Of a stretch of DNA of 50,761 bases, positions 11,704 through 23,518 are shown one piece after another; position 1 is the first letter of the stretch; the number at the start of each line of letters is the position of its first letter. The notes under the pieces were generated by a model that did no database searches, was not told where the DNA came from, and saw only the letters and a program-made list of their open reading frames with translations. Origin of the DNA: Dissophora ornata. Lineage: Eukaryota; Mortierellomycota; Mortierellomycetes; Mortierellales; Mortierellaceae. Where the stretch lies: contig MU616711.1 of the NCBI GenBank assembly GCA_025201705.1, forward strand, positions 1 through 50,761, read 5' to 3'. The position numbers and the translations under genes are program-made.

Positions 11704-13112
11704 ATGCGCAGGTCCTTGTTCAAGGCCGCTTTTGCTGCCACCACCACTCTTCTACTGCTATCTGCCATTCCTCATCAACAGGCCCTTGCTGCACCTGTTG
11801 ATGCTTCGACTGCCCCTAAACAGGGATCAGTACCAAATGGATTGTCAGTCCCTTCATTGTCAGATGTAGAACATCAGCAACATGACAAGGATGATGAATC
11901 GAGGGCGATGGATTGGTCCTGTAAGACGACAAAGCAGCATCCCAAGCCGGTGATTATTCTCCATGGATTGATCTCCTATGGATTCCAGAGGTAGAGAAGC
12001 ACTTCTTTCTTTTTTCGTTTGTCGTTTTTGATGCTAGGTTATGTAAAAAACACTGGGCTTACGGGATCGATTGTTAAACACAAATGCATATATTATTAGC
12101 TGGAGTTTCATGACAGATCAGCTTACCGCAGCTGGGTACTGCGTCTTCCAGGTAACAGTCAAAACGAATGCGATTTACGTTAAAATAATATCAGAAGTAT
12201 GAATCCAAAGTCTTGACATTATGATCTCGCTCTTCCTTGTTTGTTTTTTTTATATGGCGCGGCACTCAGCTGAAATATGGACAAATCCCTGGTATGCCTT
12301 TTATCGGCGGCCTCCGTGATATCCGCGAATCGGCTGAGGAACTCGAGGCGTTTGTCGACAAGGTCCTGGAAGCCACCGGTGCTGAAAAAGTCGATCTCAT
12401 TGCCCATTCTGAAGGAACTGTTGTTTCCAGGTCAGTCCTGCAAAAAAAAAAAAAAAAACATCGACGGGGTACATCCACAGGTGTTTTGAGGAGAGGGGTT
12501 TTCTCATATTTATTTATTTTTCGCGTTCTTATTTTGATCTTCTACGCAAAAAACACCAGGTGGTACGTCAAGTTCCTTCGCGGAAAAGATGTCGTCGACT
12601 CTGTCGTAAGCGTCGCCCCCGTCGGCCGAGGCACCTCCCTTTTGGGCCTCGTTGGCGTCTCCAAGCTCTTTGGCTGGTTCAACAACGCCACCGACATTGT
12701 CCAACAGTTCTGTACCTCCTGTATCCAACTCCTTCAAGGATCCGATCTCCTCAATCAACTCTATGCTGACGGCCAAGAAGCCGTTCCTGGTGTTCGCTAC
12801 CTCAACCTCGTCACTCGAAACGATCAAGTGGTCACCCCATTCTCCAACGGCCTCATGAAAATTGAACTCGAAGAACTGCCCGATGACCTTGTCTCGAATT
12901 TAAGAGTTCACTCTGATGAAGGCAACGCCAAAAAGACTACAATCGCAGCGAAAAACCTGATCATTGAAGACCACTGCCCCGACGACAAGGACCACTCAAA
13001 CCATTTTGGGATTTTTCAAAGCTCCTTTGTCTACTTTGCCACGGATGCCTTTTTCTCAGGAAAGACCAATCCCGAAGAATCAGTCCAGTGCTCCATGCCA
13101 TCACCGTCATAG
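11704..13112 (+). CDS. Secreted class-2 (EstA-type) alpha/beta-hydrolase lipase
   Basis: Predicted to hydrolyse lipid or ester substrates outside the cell. Model: join(11704-11990, 12100-12151, 12270-12430, 12560-13112), 1053 nt, 350 aa, phases consistent. The chosen start MRRSLFKAAFAATTTLLLL gives a signal peptide ending near ALAAP; upstream in-frame sequence is low-complexity and lies in the presumed leader. Family marks in order: AMDWSCKTTKQHPKPVIILHG (oxyanion strand), SWSFMTDQLTAAGYCVFQ, IRESAEELEAFVDKVL, the nucleophile elbow IAHSEGT (expected catalytic Ser), CTSC, PGVRYLNLVTRNDQVVTPF (expected catalytic Asp region) and DHSNHFGIF (expected catalytic His region). This architecture is best known from actinobacterial secreted lipases; fungal copies exist. 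The 3' end faces the 3' end of the Mo25 gene, 176 bp away (convergent). Confidence 0.88.
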
Positions 13113-13288
13113 GGAGCCCAAGAACACCCAGGTAAAAAACTTGTATTTGTTCTCTTGTGTTTTTATTATACAGATCCCATGAAAAAGCGTTCTGTCTTTC
13201 TTTTTTTTTCTCTTCTTGTCTGTACACCCCCCTTGAAGGACACTGCTACTGATTCCAGGACCTTTCTCCTTTCTTTCCTACATTTTGG

Positions 13289-16140
13289 TTACAGATCTTG
13301 GATCTGCTTCAGCAAGAAAGCCTTCTCGTCGTTGAACTGCTCGTCCTCTAATATATCCAAACAAACCACAATAAAGAGCTCGAAGTATTAGATACATCAC
13401 TTCCTCATACAAAATTCCTAGCAGAGCAGGTAAATGATCTAAGCGTACCATTTCTGTCATTGTGAAAAGTGCTCAGGAATGAGATCAATTTGTCCTGATT
13501 TTTTGACAAGATATCTAGCACAGGCTTGTTTTTGTTGGGATTGGCCACAAAGACCTAGTCGAGAAAAACAAAATGCTTCAGTGTCAGTCATCGGGCGTTA
13601 AAGAAATAAAAAAGCCTAGCCGATATGCGCGTCCTATTCCTCTTCTAAATGGTACCTTGAAGACGTGGAAAGCTTCAAACTGGATATTGCGACTCTTGTC
13701 CTTCAGCAAATTCATCATCAGCTTCAAGTTGTCTGCACTGGCAATATATCGCGTCATGATTGTGAAGTTAGCCCTGTCCAGCAGAATCTCTCCCAGCAGC
13801 TATGTTTTGCAAGACCAAAACGATGCCATTTAGTGTCGTGAAAGCACACTAACATCTGACTCTGCTGCATATGATCTCTGCTACGTCTGCGTCGCCAAAA
13901 AGAGCTTAACCTGGACTTACCTTTAATGACTGGCGCTTCGTTACGTAGTTCGTCGACTGAAGAAGTTGAGTGTACTTGTCAAAAAAGATATCGTAGTTGC
14001 GCTCCAAAAACTCCGCCACAAGTGTCTTGTGTCTTGTCAGAATTTCCTGTCATATCGATGGGGAGCAGATTAGTCACTTTGAAAGTTCTCTCCGCGCAGA
14101 TCCCGTGAGTGTTTAGCAGACCACATCGATCTCTGCCTCTACCTTGAATGTCGCAAAGGCATCACTAGCAATATCGAATGTGTTCATTTCTACGTAGTCA
14201 AAGAACTTGTAGACCTGCTGCGAATTGAGGATAATCTTTGTCAAGACTTCGTGCCTCAGACATTCTCTCAGAATCATGCCGCAGTTGAGGGCAATCTCCT
14301 GATTTTCGTAGCTAGACAGCAGGGACAAAATGTGTTAGACATCGGCGACACTCACTGCCCAAATTAGGGGCTTTTTTTTTTCTTTTTTCTTTTTTTGCCA
14401 CGCTTGGCGGGACGGGCTATGACGCTTGAACTCAAAACACGACATTTGTTCCAACAGCCCCTTTGTTTGTGTGCAATGTTGCACGCGTCCACGCTGTCAC
14501 GGTCTCTACCCCCTTTTTTGATCTCACGCTGCTCTGCTCCTGCCAAAGATGGCTTCACCACGCTGTCATCCCAGGGTAAATACTAGGGTCATGGTCTGCG
14601 AAATGAAGGGAGTGCAAGGGTGAAGAGACAAGACGACCTGTGGGCGACAATCCGCCGGCTCTGAGGTCCTGTTCCAGCGCAGGGACGTCGTTGTAAGGGG
14701 TGAAATCAAGAGCGAGAAGCAAAGGAGACAGATTCGCGGGTAGAATATCGATATTCCTTGCTTTGTTTTTGTTTTTGTTTTTCTCTGACCATCCATTTGC
14801 GGCACTTTGTCGTAACAATCCAGAAGGTTTGGCAGCTGAATCGATGTATGCCAAGGTAATGATGACATCTTCCCCCCTAATCTCTATTATTCTCTCTCTC
14901 AGTCGAACGTGAGTGTCGACTCTATTTTTCCGCCGCTCTCTTTCACCTCATGATACATTGCACAAGTACAGCGGTCTTGAGACTATAGCCCTGTTTTGGT
15001 GTCCAAAATAGACCAATGACCTATATAGGAGGCTCGATGCGCCTCGCCTCGCCTCGCCTCCTGCGCGAGTGACGGCAACACAAAGGAAAACAGAAGAAAA
15101 AACAATAAAACAATCCTTACCCATGGATAAGCGTAAAGAGGATCTGGTCGCGAGTGCAGAGATATTCGACTGTAGGTGATCGAGATCCAATATGGCGACG
15201 GAGCAAATTGTTGAAAATCTGGGCGACATCCTTCTTGGCCTCAAACTCAAACTTGCCGATATTATCGACCAAGAGCTGCAGAAGGTTATTGGTGTACACC
15301 TCCTGTGCAAGTTGTGCGACGGTTTCTGGGACTGGATCGTTTTCTGTAGTGGTCGGGCAGTGCAAAGATGGTCATGTTTTTTAGTCAGGACAATTGCTTC
15401 ATGTTAACACAACAGGCGCCAGCTGAGATCGGATACAATGTAGATGAGATATGAACACTTACCACTATCTCCGTAGAGCATAGTCTTGATCGCTACCAGG
15501 ATCTTGGAGATGTCCTCAGTAGCCTATTGCGTTAACAATGGTGGGTAAGCAGCGCATTCGAGAGCGATTTCGTTTCTGGTATGCGAGATTTGCAGTGAGG
15601 CATTTAGATTGAGTGACTGGGGGGTGCTTTCTGGATGCACATAAAATGCCGCGTTATCCAACTGAGGACGTGCTTTACAAAGCGCCATGTTCTTTCAAGT
15701 GGCCTCAGCCGCTCGTGTGGTGGTTTGCAGTAGACGCCATTCTCATTGTTTGCAAAAACGAACGCCTGTGGATTGAGCACCCGGGGATATGGACCCCACA
15801 CACTGATATACCACAGAGCATCGCCCACACTGGCGTCATTGCCGATATAAACATGAACAGTGCCTCTTCAGAGTTCAAACAGACATGTTGTGGGTGCATA
15901 GGACATGTTGCCACCAATTGACCTGAGGGTATGGAAACCTAGCCGATGCCACGTCCACATGTCCATGGGAATGGACAGACATGTCCCAAACTGCTAAGGT
16001 GGAAGGCAATGTAGAGCCCATTGTATAATGGCGTTTACCTTTCTCTTGTCGAGGCCATCCAGCTTCTGAATTGACTCCTTGAGGTTCCGGGCCAGCTCGT
16101 GGGGGGTTTTTGGTTTTGATTTGAAAAAGTTCATGTTCAT
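13289..16140 (-). CDS. Mo25/Hym1-family scaffold protein
   Basis: Mo25 proteins are helical-repeat scaffolds that bind STRAD/Ste20-type kinases; in fungi Hym1 acts in the RAM/MOR morphogenesis network with the NDR kinase. Eight exons: complement(13289-13347, 13449-13554, 13656-13799, 13921-14046, 14143-14311, 15121-15343, 15463-15523, 16039-16140), 990 nt, 329 aa, the usual length, with all phases matching. Marks: [19 protein letters not shown] at the N-terminus, [120 protein letters not shown] and the end FLLKQIQDL. Two nested ATGs (16138-16140 and 16132-16134) allow MNMNFF or MNFF. The intron between exons 3 and 4 is unusually long (809 bp) and contains poly-T tracts. Confidence 0.95.
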
Positions 16141-19100
16141 GTTGTGGGAGTACTCTATTTGGTGGGAACGAGTGGTGGGGAAAAGGAGGTTGGAGTGTTG
16201 TGGGGTAGTGGGCGAAAAGAGATATAGAATAATCAGGGAGGCCGAGAGCGATGGGTGGGTGCACTGTAACAAGAAGGAGGAGAGGATGCGAACGCTGGAT
16301 CTGGGTGAATCAGGAAGGAGATGAGAGAGGGAAAAGGAGGCTGGGAGAGAGCAGACGATGTTTTGTCGATTCGGGCCAGAAGACAAGGCAGGCACGAGAT
16401 GGCTGATCAGAGGGAGAACGACGAGGAGGAGGCGCACAACACAGGCGACTTGTCCGATGTGGCGGTGGGTCGCATTCTCCTCGGTGTGCTGCTCCTGCAC
16501 CGCTCCCAGCCAACATATGCGTCTTTTCCCTCTTCCCCCCTTCCCATGCCGCCCATGCCGTCGGCCTAATATCCCGCACTGCACACGTCGTGCCATATGC
16601 ATCGCTCCATCATCAAACTCGCTCGTCGGCCCGAGCAGCCAGCCACTCGTACGCTCTACGCTTCCTCGCCTCGACTGTCGAAATAATAATTTATCCCGCG
16701 ATGTCGACGCAGGCATATCTTGATCGCCCCATGCCCCCCACCCACCCACTCACCTCAACGTACACTGCGAGAGCGCTAGACGGGAAGAAACGAAAAATAG
16801 AGCAAAAAACGAGTGCCTCGTTTTTATTTCCCATCTCTCAATGCCAGAGTCACACACAGTCGCATTGCGTGCTGTGGGAACTTTTTTATTATCCGGCCCT
16901 CCTGCTCCTCGATAAAAACAAGGTTCCCCTCCTCGTGGAGAGTCATGGCCATCGATTTAGTTCACTGTGATGACCTCAATAACATCTGTTCCCATCGTCG
17001 CACAGGACCTGACAGCCTATCAACGATGAGCGGACTAGAAACGCCGAGATTTCCACGTTGTGTCCAGGCACACAAAACTTGTACCGAGACAAAGTATGTC
17101 CTTGTCGAACAAATTCTATGTGGGAGATATGAACGACAGGCGCTGTTGGCGATGATGATGCATCCTCTTCGCACAGAGACTCAAGTCTAACAAAACTTCC
17201 AATGCTCCCCTGCAAATAGGCGCTACCCTTAAATCCGCGGGTCGAGGAGAGCCTAGTCGCGGAATAGCAAAAGAACGTGGTACCTCCAGAACGCGAAAGA
17301 GATCGCAGTGTTTACGTGTACATTCGAGACGCCTTATGCCTGAACGATATGGCAAGGTCGTATTGCAGTGACATGGATGACCCAAAAGGTTTGTACTAGA
17401 ATAGTTAGCTTGTTAGTTCTCAGGATACGGCAATGAAATGATGAAGGGAATGAATGGGAAAAAACATAGGTTGAGTAAGCAATAGGCTATACGCGTCATT
17501 GTTATTGTGGCTATTAGCTCCGACTAGAAGAGATATTGGGTACTGCAACATAGGACGCGATAAGCCCCATAGACTGTATACGCGTCTGTTCATGAGGGGG
17601 GGGGGTCCGCGAGAAACCTTTCAATTAGAAAGAAAGCCACGCGTGTTGTTGCCACGAGAAAGATCACGCGTAGCGATTGGTGTGATGGATATCAGAGAGG
17701 GGACAACGCGATTTCGCTGACAAGAAGTAACACGACTACACTTGACTTTGATGATCACCCTCTTGCCATGCACTTCAATGACAATATCGTTACTGTGCTG
17801 GCTCAACACTATCTCCATACACGCAATACAGTGATGTAATTTAAGCGAGAAACGAGGCCCTTTCGTATCCGTTTCTTTCACTACTATCTCCCTCAAATCT
17901 TATTCGTCTTTTGCATCGATCTAAAAGTAATAAATGGACGTCATCAAGGAAACTCAAAGAACCCTTCGTCCTAGCGACGCTGGGCCTATTGCTGCCCCAT
18001 TGATATCCGATATCATGCTTTTGCAAGAACGTCCGATGAAGATTGCAATCAACAGAGGGCGTGTTTAGATTGTGAAAAAAGACCGACAAGTTGTAAGGAC
18101 TGAGAGTGCATTCCTTGTGTGCAATGGAACAGCCAGCGTTGGTTGGGGATACTTTCAAATACAATAGCAATGCGATAGCCACTCAGAATTAAATTCGTTA
18201 GGGAAAACACAGAGTAACATTTCATCTGTCGCCAAAGTAAAATGGCATCGACTACTTGCCCCAATACTACTCTATGCTGGTTGATTTCAATAACAGCGTT
18301 AGTTCGAAGCTAGACTCGCAGCAGAAATCATTCTTGACTTGCGTCCGGCCTATTCTCACTCTTCTTCCAAGGTAAATTCCGGATTTCCGCTATGGAGCTC
18401 TCTCAATGACCAAGGTCTCTTTACAATTTCCGACGCATTCACCCCTGTTCGCCGAGATCTAAAGCTTCCGGACCACAACAACCACCATTATTCTTTATTC
18501 TTTTTCCTCCAGATTGACGAATTCTAGAAGATCTTCGACTACTGCTAGAAGGGAACTCCCAAAGGCCACCGGCCTGCGGCCCCACTTAATACTGAGGATT
18601 GGCCTGGCTGGGGATAAAGCAGAACGTAATACAGTAGATTGCTTCTCACTATTCAAGAATATGATGGGTAGCCTAAGATGTTTCGTGAGCGGAAGCCCTC
18701 CAATATACAGACTTTTCTGTCGCATGCTACGACCTATATTACCCCTGGGCGCAGTAGAAATTGTATTATGTTACAATTTGACTGGTACATACAGCTGTAT
18801 GGCAACTTGAATATACACCCACGCTTTCCATTGACGCCCTGCCCTCAACTCTCTATGCTCCATACACACCTCGCCCTACTTGGAAAAGATGCTCTGCCTG
18901 GCTAAGCCTGGGTTCACGACATTTTTCTCTCTGGATCGACTCGGCAAGCAGTGACTGAGTCCGCAGGAACCCACCTCTTACTCCCTCAACTTTCAACATT
19001 ATCCATGGGAGCACGCGCTATGACATTGTGGGAGGGCCATTTCGCAGAGCTCTCCAATGTTCTTTACAGCGAACGGATGCCAAAAGTTGAAGTTTTTCTA

Positions 19101-20448
19101 ATGACTATCGGCCACAGGCTGGCCTTCCACGAGCATTTGCAACTTCTATTCGAGGCAGTTTTTTTTAGACAAGAACAACGCTTTTGTTGATAGAGTGGAT
19201 GATATAGACACGAATGTCGATCAACCCTTCGGGCATAGTTGCAAACCGTCTCGACAGCCATTACTCTATTGCCGCCTTCGCTCAGAGGAAGCATGTTAGT
19301 AAGTAAACAATATTCATTGGGGCGGCAAGCGTCTGTAAATCTTTTATCGTCTTCATGCCGAAAGGAAGGGGGCACCCACGTAGTTCCAACTTGGGCTTGG
19401 ATAAACAACCCTGCCCAACACCGCGGCGAGACAGGCGAGACAGGGGGGTTTTAATCGTCAGAGTGACGATGCGTTAGGGCAGTTGAAATTGTAATAGTCT
19501 AGCATCCAGGGTGGGGTCGCGGGATGGTGATGTTGCACCGATTAACCGATTAGCGCAAAAAAAGTTTCGTTTCTGGGCAATAAGGTTCACGGGACGAAAG
19601 AACCCTGTCCGTCCTCATCAACCAATGAGTTTTTCACTTGTGGAATGTTTCTACAAAGAGTTTTCCTTCTGCAGAAAGAAGTTCTCAGCTAGCGGGTTCT
19701 GAAGTCCCTTTCTACATTTACATTCCAATGCGTAGCTCGGACGTTAACTCCAAGGCGGACTCGTTGGACGGACTCGATGGAGTTGGAAGAAAGTGATAGG
19801 ATATGCAATACCCCCTTGTAAGACTTGTCCATTCAGTCGCGCTGACGCGGGACTTTGTCGGCGCTACTGCATAGTGTGCTCTTTCTGGAAAGCGGGAGCG
19901 GGAAGACGCACCTTCAACAATCAAATCGTCCATCGTCCACTACGGGCAGCGAGAGTGAATTGGAGAGGGGGCGCGCCCTGCGGTGCCAGCCATCGCGAAA
20001 ATAAAGCACTGACCTGAACGCGTTAGAGGCGCCGTGGATCAAAGAAGCTAGGAAACACTCACAGAAGCTCGGAATGAGCGGCTGGGGATAAAAACTGCAA
20101 CGCAGATCGTGATTGAACAAATTCATTGGGGTTTGATCGAGCATCCATCTCCATACTCTCCAACAACCAATACTGTATGCCCATCTTCCTCAACGACGTC
20201 CCTATCCACATTTCTTCCTCGGCCAAAGTAGAGACCCTCCCGTGTGTAAGTGTAAGTAATAGGATATTTATGAGGTATATTATTAGAATAAGGAGTTGAC
20301 AATGCGACTAAAATAAAATTTGAAAATGGGTAGTCTACAATAATGGGAGGGTAGGGGTATGGGTTATTGACAACAAACAAAAGAGAAAAAAAAAAATGCT
20401 CAACAAAAAAAAAGTGTGCCCTGGAACTGGTAAACCAAAAAAAAAACT
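16141..20448. other. 4.3-kb gap with no recognisable gene
   Basis: The right end must contain the ARF-like gene's 3' untranslated region and the left end the Mo25 promoter. In between I see no coding sequence I can name. Short minus-strand frames at 17621-17896 and 17841-18182 have ordinary, non-repetitive residue composition and could be remnants of a decayed gene or mobile element, but they carry no motif I recognise and no consistent exon structure. No tRNA cloverleaf or terminal repeat was noticed. Confidence 0.45.
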
Positions 20449-21975
20449 CTACGACTTCCAGATTTCGCCCATCCGACTCTTGAGCCACTCCACCGACTCT
20501 CTCAATCCTTCGCCCTCACCATCAGACCTCGTGCTCTTAACGCACCATGGTCTCGTCGTTGACGTTGTTGTTTTCGCCGATGGTGTCTTTGTTGATGACA
20601 TGTCTGAAGCCTGCAGCATAATCTTGCCCTCGTCGTCCCATTCCTCACACCCGAGAATATCAGCAATCTCGTCCACCCTGAAACACGTCTCGTCGTCCAG
20701 TCCGGCCTTGTTCGCAAACACCACCACAGGGATGTCCCGTCGCTTGAAATTCGGGTCCGCAACCAACGACGACAGGAACTGTCGCGCGTTCACCAAGTTG
20801 TCAATGCCCCGGGGATCGTTTTTGCGGGCCGCGTCCACAATGTAGATAATACCATGTGCATGGGGGAACCAGAACGTCTGGGCCAACGTGCGGGGCACAG
20901 GCCAGGTAGAGTCCAGCGAAAAGGCGTGGACAGAGAGACTTGCGTTCGCGGACGCCTTGATAGGCGCCTCTGGAACTTCGGAGGCATTATCAGCCAACGG
21001 CTCTTGATACAATGTCGATCTGTCGTCTTCCTCGGAAGAGGAGTCAGATCCGTCCTTGGAATGATGGCCCAGGCGGGAATTGAGCAGAGTCGCCTCGCTC
21101 TCTCCACTAGACCGTCGCAGAGTCGAAAGCCGTCTATTTGCCTTCTCGCTACCGCTCTCGGCTTGATCAATATCCTCGAGTCCTCGTCTGCTCTTTACCT
21201 CATCCTTGATGTCACCCGAGCATCGTCCGAACGACCCAGACCGCCTCTTTCTCTCGGCGTCATTCAGCTCCGTAGAAGTCTTTGGCGAGCACGAGAACGA
21301 GCCGTTCGATCGGAAATATGCCACAAAGAACCCGGAGACTTCTTGGTAATGACTAATCTTATTCGTGCTGGGCAAAAGACTCGACATCTTGTAAAGTGTA
21401 CTCGCCAATGGCGCAGAATCTGAGCCCAACACCAGGATGTTGTAATGGGGTGGACCTGTAGATTTGGCAGCCTTCGACGTGTTGTTGGACGAGGAGATGA
21501 GTTGGGATAGGCTAAGCATGCTTCGCAGGGACTGTGCGAAGGACTTGCGCTTCTGGGCCTTTGGGGTTACACCGTTTGTTGGCGAGGCGATGCTCAGGTC
21601 CTCAAACCCGGCGGCCATTTGCGTAGGCGAGGCACACTGAGATTGCTGTTGAGGTGAGAGAGGTGGCAATTTGCTGGTATCGATGACCACGCTCTGTCGC
21701 TTACTTCCAAAGAACCCGAACGACGAAGATGTAGGCGATACGGGTGAGAGAGGAAGTGCTGGAGATGTAGTTCCGCTTGAAGAGGTGGCGACAGGGGTTG
21801 GAGGGGCGGGTGAAAAGTAGTCCCAGACAGTTTGGCCAGGGGCCAGGCGGTCGTTGATGATTTTGGTGAAGGAGAGGACGTCGTTTGTAGACTGACGGGG
21901 CATCAGTGGCGGCTTCTGGTCCATGAAGGTGTGTGAGGGGTTGGGAGCGCTGATGGGTGACTGCACGGTCGTCAT
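20449..21975 (-). CDS. ARF-family-like protein with degenerate GTP-binding motifs
   Basis: Single exon of 508 codons from MTTVQSPISAPNPSH; an upstream extension of the frame to 22365 is low-complexity and probably leader. About 190 Ser/Pro-rich residues precede a fold resembling an ARF/ARL small GTPase: HYNILVLGSDSAPLASTLYK lies where the P-loop strand should be, then a charged Ser-rich insertion of about 150 residues, then the C-terminal half (GIIYIVDAA, RQFLSSLVADPNFKRRDIPV, VVVFANKAGLDD, IADILG, ESVEWLKSRMGE). Compared with true ARFs the P-loop GxxxxGK[ST] has become GSDSAPLAST, the switch II DVGGQ position reads DSTWP, and NKxD reads NKAG. It is therefore probably a pseudo-GTPase with a scaffold or regulatory role. 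That function is inference; the motif losses are visible. Confidence 0.72.
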   Translation of the reverse strand: MTTVQSPISAPNPSHTFMDQKPPLMPRQSTNDVLSFTKIINDRLAPGQTVWDYFSPAPPTPVATSSSGTTSPALPLSPVSPTSSSFGFFGSKRQSVVIDTSKLPPLSPQQQSQCASPTQMAAGFEDLSIASPTNGVTPKAQKRKSFAQSLRSMLSLSQLISSSNNTSKAAKSTGPPHYNILVLGSDSAPLASTLYKMSSLLPSTNKISHYQEVSGFFVAYFRSNGSFSCSPKTSTELNDAERKRRSGSFGRCSGDIKDEVKSRRGLEDIDQAESGSEKANRRLSTLRRSSGESEATLLNSRLGHHSKDGSDSSSEEDDRSTLYQEPLADNASEVPEAPIKASANASLSVHAFSLDSTWPVPRTLAQTFWFPHAHGIIYIVDAARKNDPRGIDNLVNARQFLSSLVADPNFKRRDIPVVVFANKAGLDDETCFRVDEIADILGCEEWDDEGKIMLQASDMSSTKTPSAKTTTSTTRPWCVKSTRSDGEGEGLRESVEWLKSRMGEIWKS

Positions 21976-23518
21976 GGTTGCAGGGTCAAAAGTAAGGAAA
22001 CTTTGCGGAATAATGTAATGTGTATGTGCGAATGCGGGAGAGCAGGGGCTGGAATTGAAGAAAAGTTTGAAGAGAAAGAAAGAAAGAAAGAGGAAGCTGG
22101 GACAAAACGACGGGAAATGCACACGTTTTTCTACTCGTCTGCATGGCATCCCCTCCCCCCTCCCTCGCACCATCCCTCTCCCGGCGACAGGCAGACAGGG
22201 CGCATTTGGGCCACGCATGTTTAGCCAATGTATACAGTAATAGACTAATACACTCATCACATCAATGGGTATATGGTCATATTCACGCCTACTTGGGCTG
22301 TGATGTATTGCTCGTGTAAAATGTAATTTTAGCCTAGGTGACGCTCTCAGTCCTCCGCGATTCATACAACTCGGTGGTTTCCTGGTCCATGCTCACAACA
22401 CACGAACACGTCGTCGCTCTCTGGCTCTGGCTCTGGAGAGTTGCTCTCCGAAGCCATCCATTTTTCATTTAACTCCCTCTAGATAGATGCAAGGGCAGGG
22501 CACCCAATAACCTAATAAATGTCTCTACCAATAAAATAAAAAGGCGGGATTACTCAACCCGGCGGCCTCTCGACATTGGGCAATGCTCATGGGATAAGAA
22601 TACGGCGAACGATCGTTACTCATCATGTTTGCCCATGGGAGTGCTCTTTTCTGACTCTGACTCTGACTCTGCAACTTCATTTGCCTGTATTTTTACCCAT
22701 GGGCCTAAATGCAAGATGACAACGTGGCCCGGCTGGCATCTTTACCTGCTTTGGATTGGACCCAACGACCGCAAGCGCAATGAGGCATGGGGCGCCAAGA
22801 GTGGACCAAAAGCTCACCCGGTGTTTCTCCCCCCTCACTCGTGCCCATTCATCAGGACCTAATACATCGTATGTTGCTTTTGGAAAAAGAACCCTACCAG
22901 AGTAAACTTCAGTCTGTCGAATGCTCATATTGACGATGAGAACAACCATTGCTCGTGATCCTCCTATTTTTGTGAAATGAAGAATATCAACATCAAACTG
23001 GAATTGAGTGTCTTCACAAGACATTTATCCCCTTACTCGATGTTCTTTCTCCCTATCTTCCTCTTTCGACTTTTTTTTCGCGTCCCTGAAAAAAGATACG
23101 CGAAGAAAAGGTTCTCACTAAAGCTGTTTCAAGGAGTTAGCGCGATCCTCCTCCCCCACTCTTATCTCCTTTGAATGTCAAAACAGGGTAATTTACAATT
23201 CAAGTCAGACGTCCCTTTCATTCCCGCTACCCTTGTTCCATGCGTTTCAAGGACAAAATAGGCATGGGTTCGCTTCATTATTTCAAACTGCTTGGCTGCT
23301 ATTGGAGCTAAAGCCAACAACCACCGCTGAGGGGTGAAGGGGAGGGCTATTGTTTGAGGGTTAATCTTTGTTATTGGATAGCGTCTATGGAAAATACGGC
23401 TTGCTGCTGTTCAAAAGCAGACAAAAGAATGGATGGAATGAAGTACAGGAGTATAATGACAATCGTTTTTTTTTTGAAGAACAAAAACGACTCAAAGTCG
23501 AAAGAGTTCTGTTTGGAA
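21976..23518. other. Intergenic between ARF-like gene and RSC7
   Basis: The left part contains the ARF-like gene's leader (GC-poor purine tract near 22050-22100) and promoter. The right part contains the 3' region of the RSC7-like gene. A ctctga hexamer run sits near 22650-22670. No gene is seen. Confidence 0.5.

Noticed and set aside
15994..16749. 251-codon minus-strand frame as the true Mo25 start
   Set aside because: Only the last part matches Mo25; the upstream residues are low-complexity and the family N-terminus begins at the MNFF start.
20854..21423. 189-codon plus-strand open frame
   Set aside because: Shadow of the ARF-like gene on the other strand; no motif of its own.
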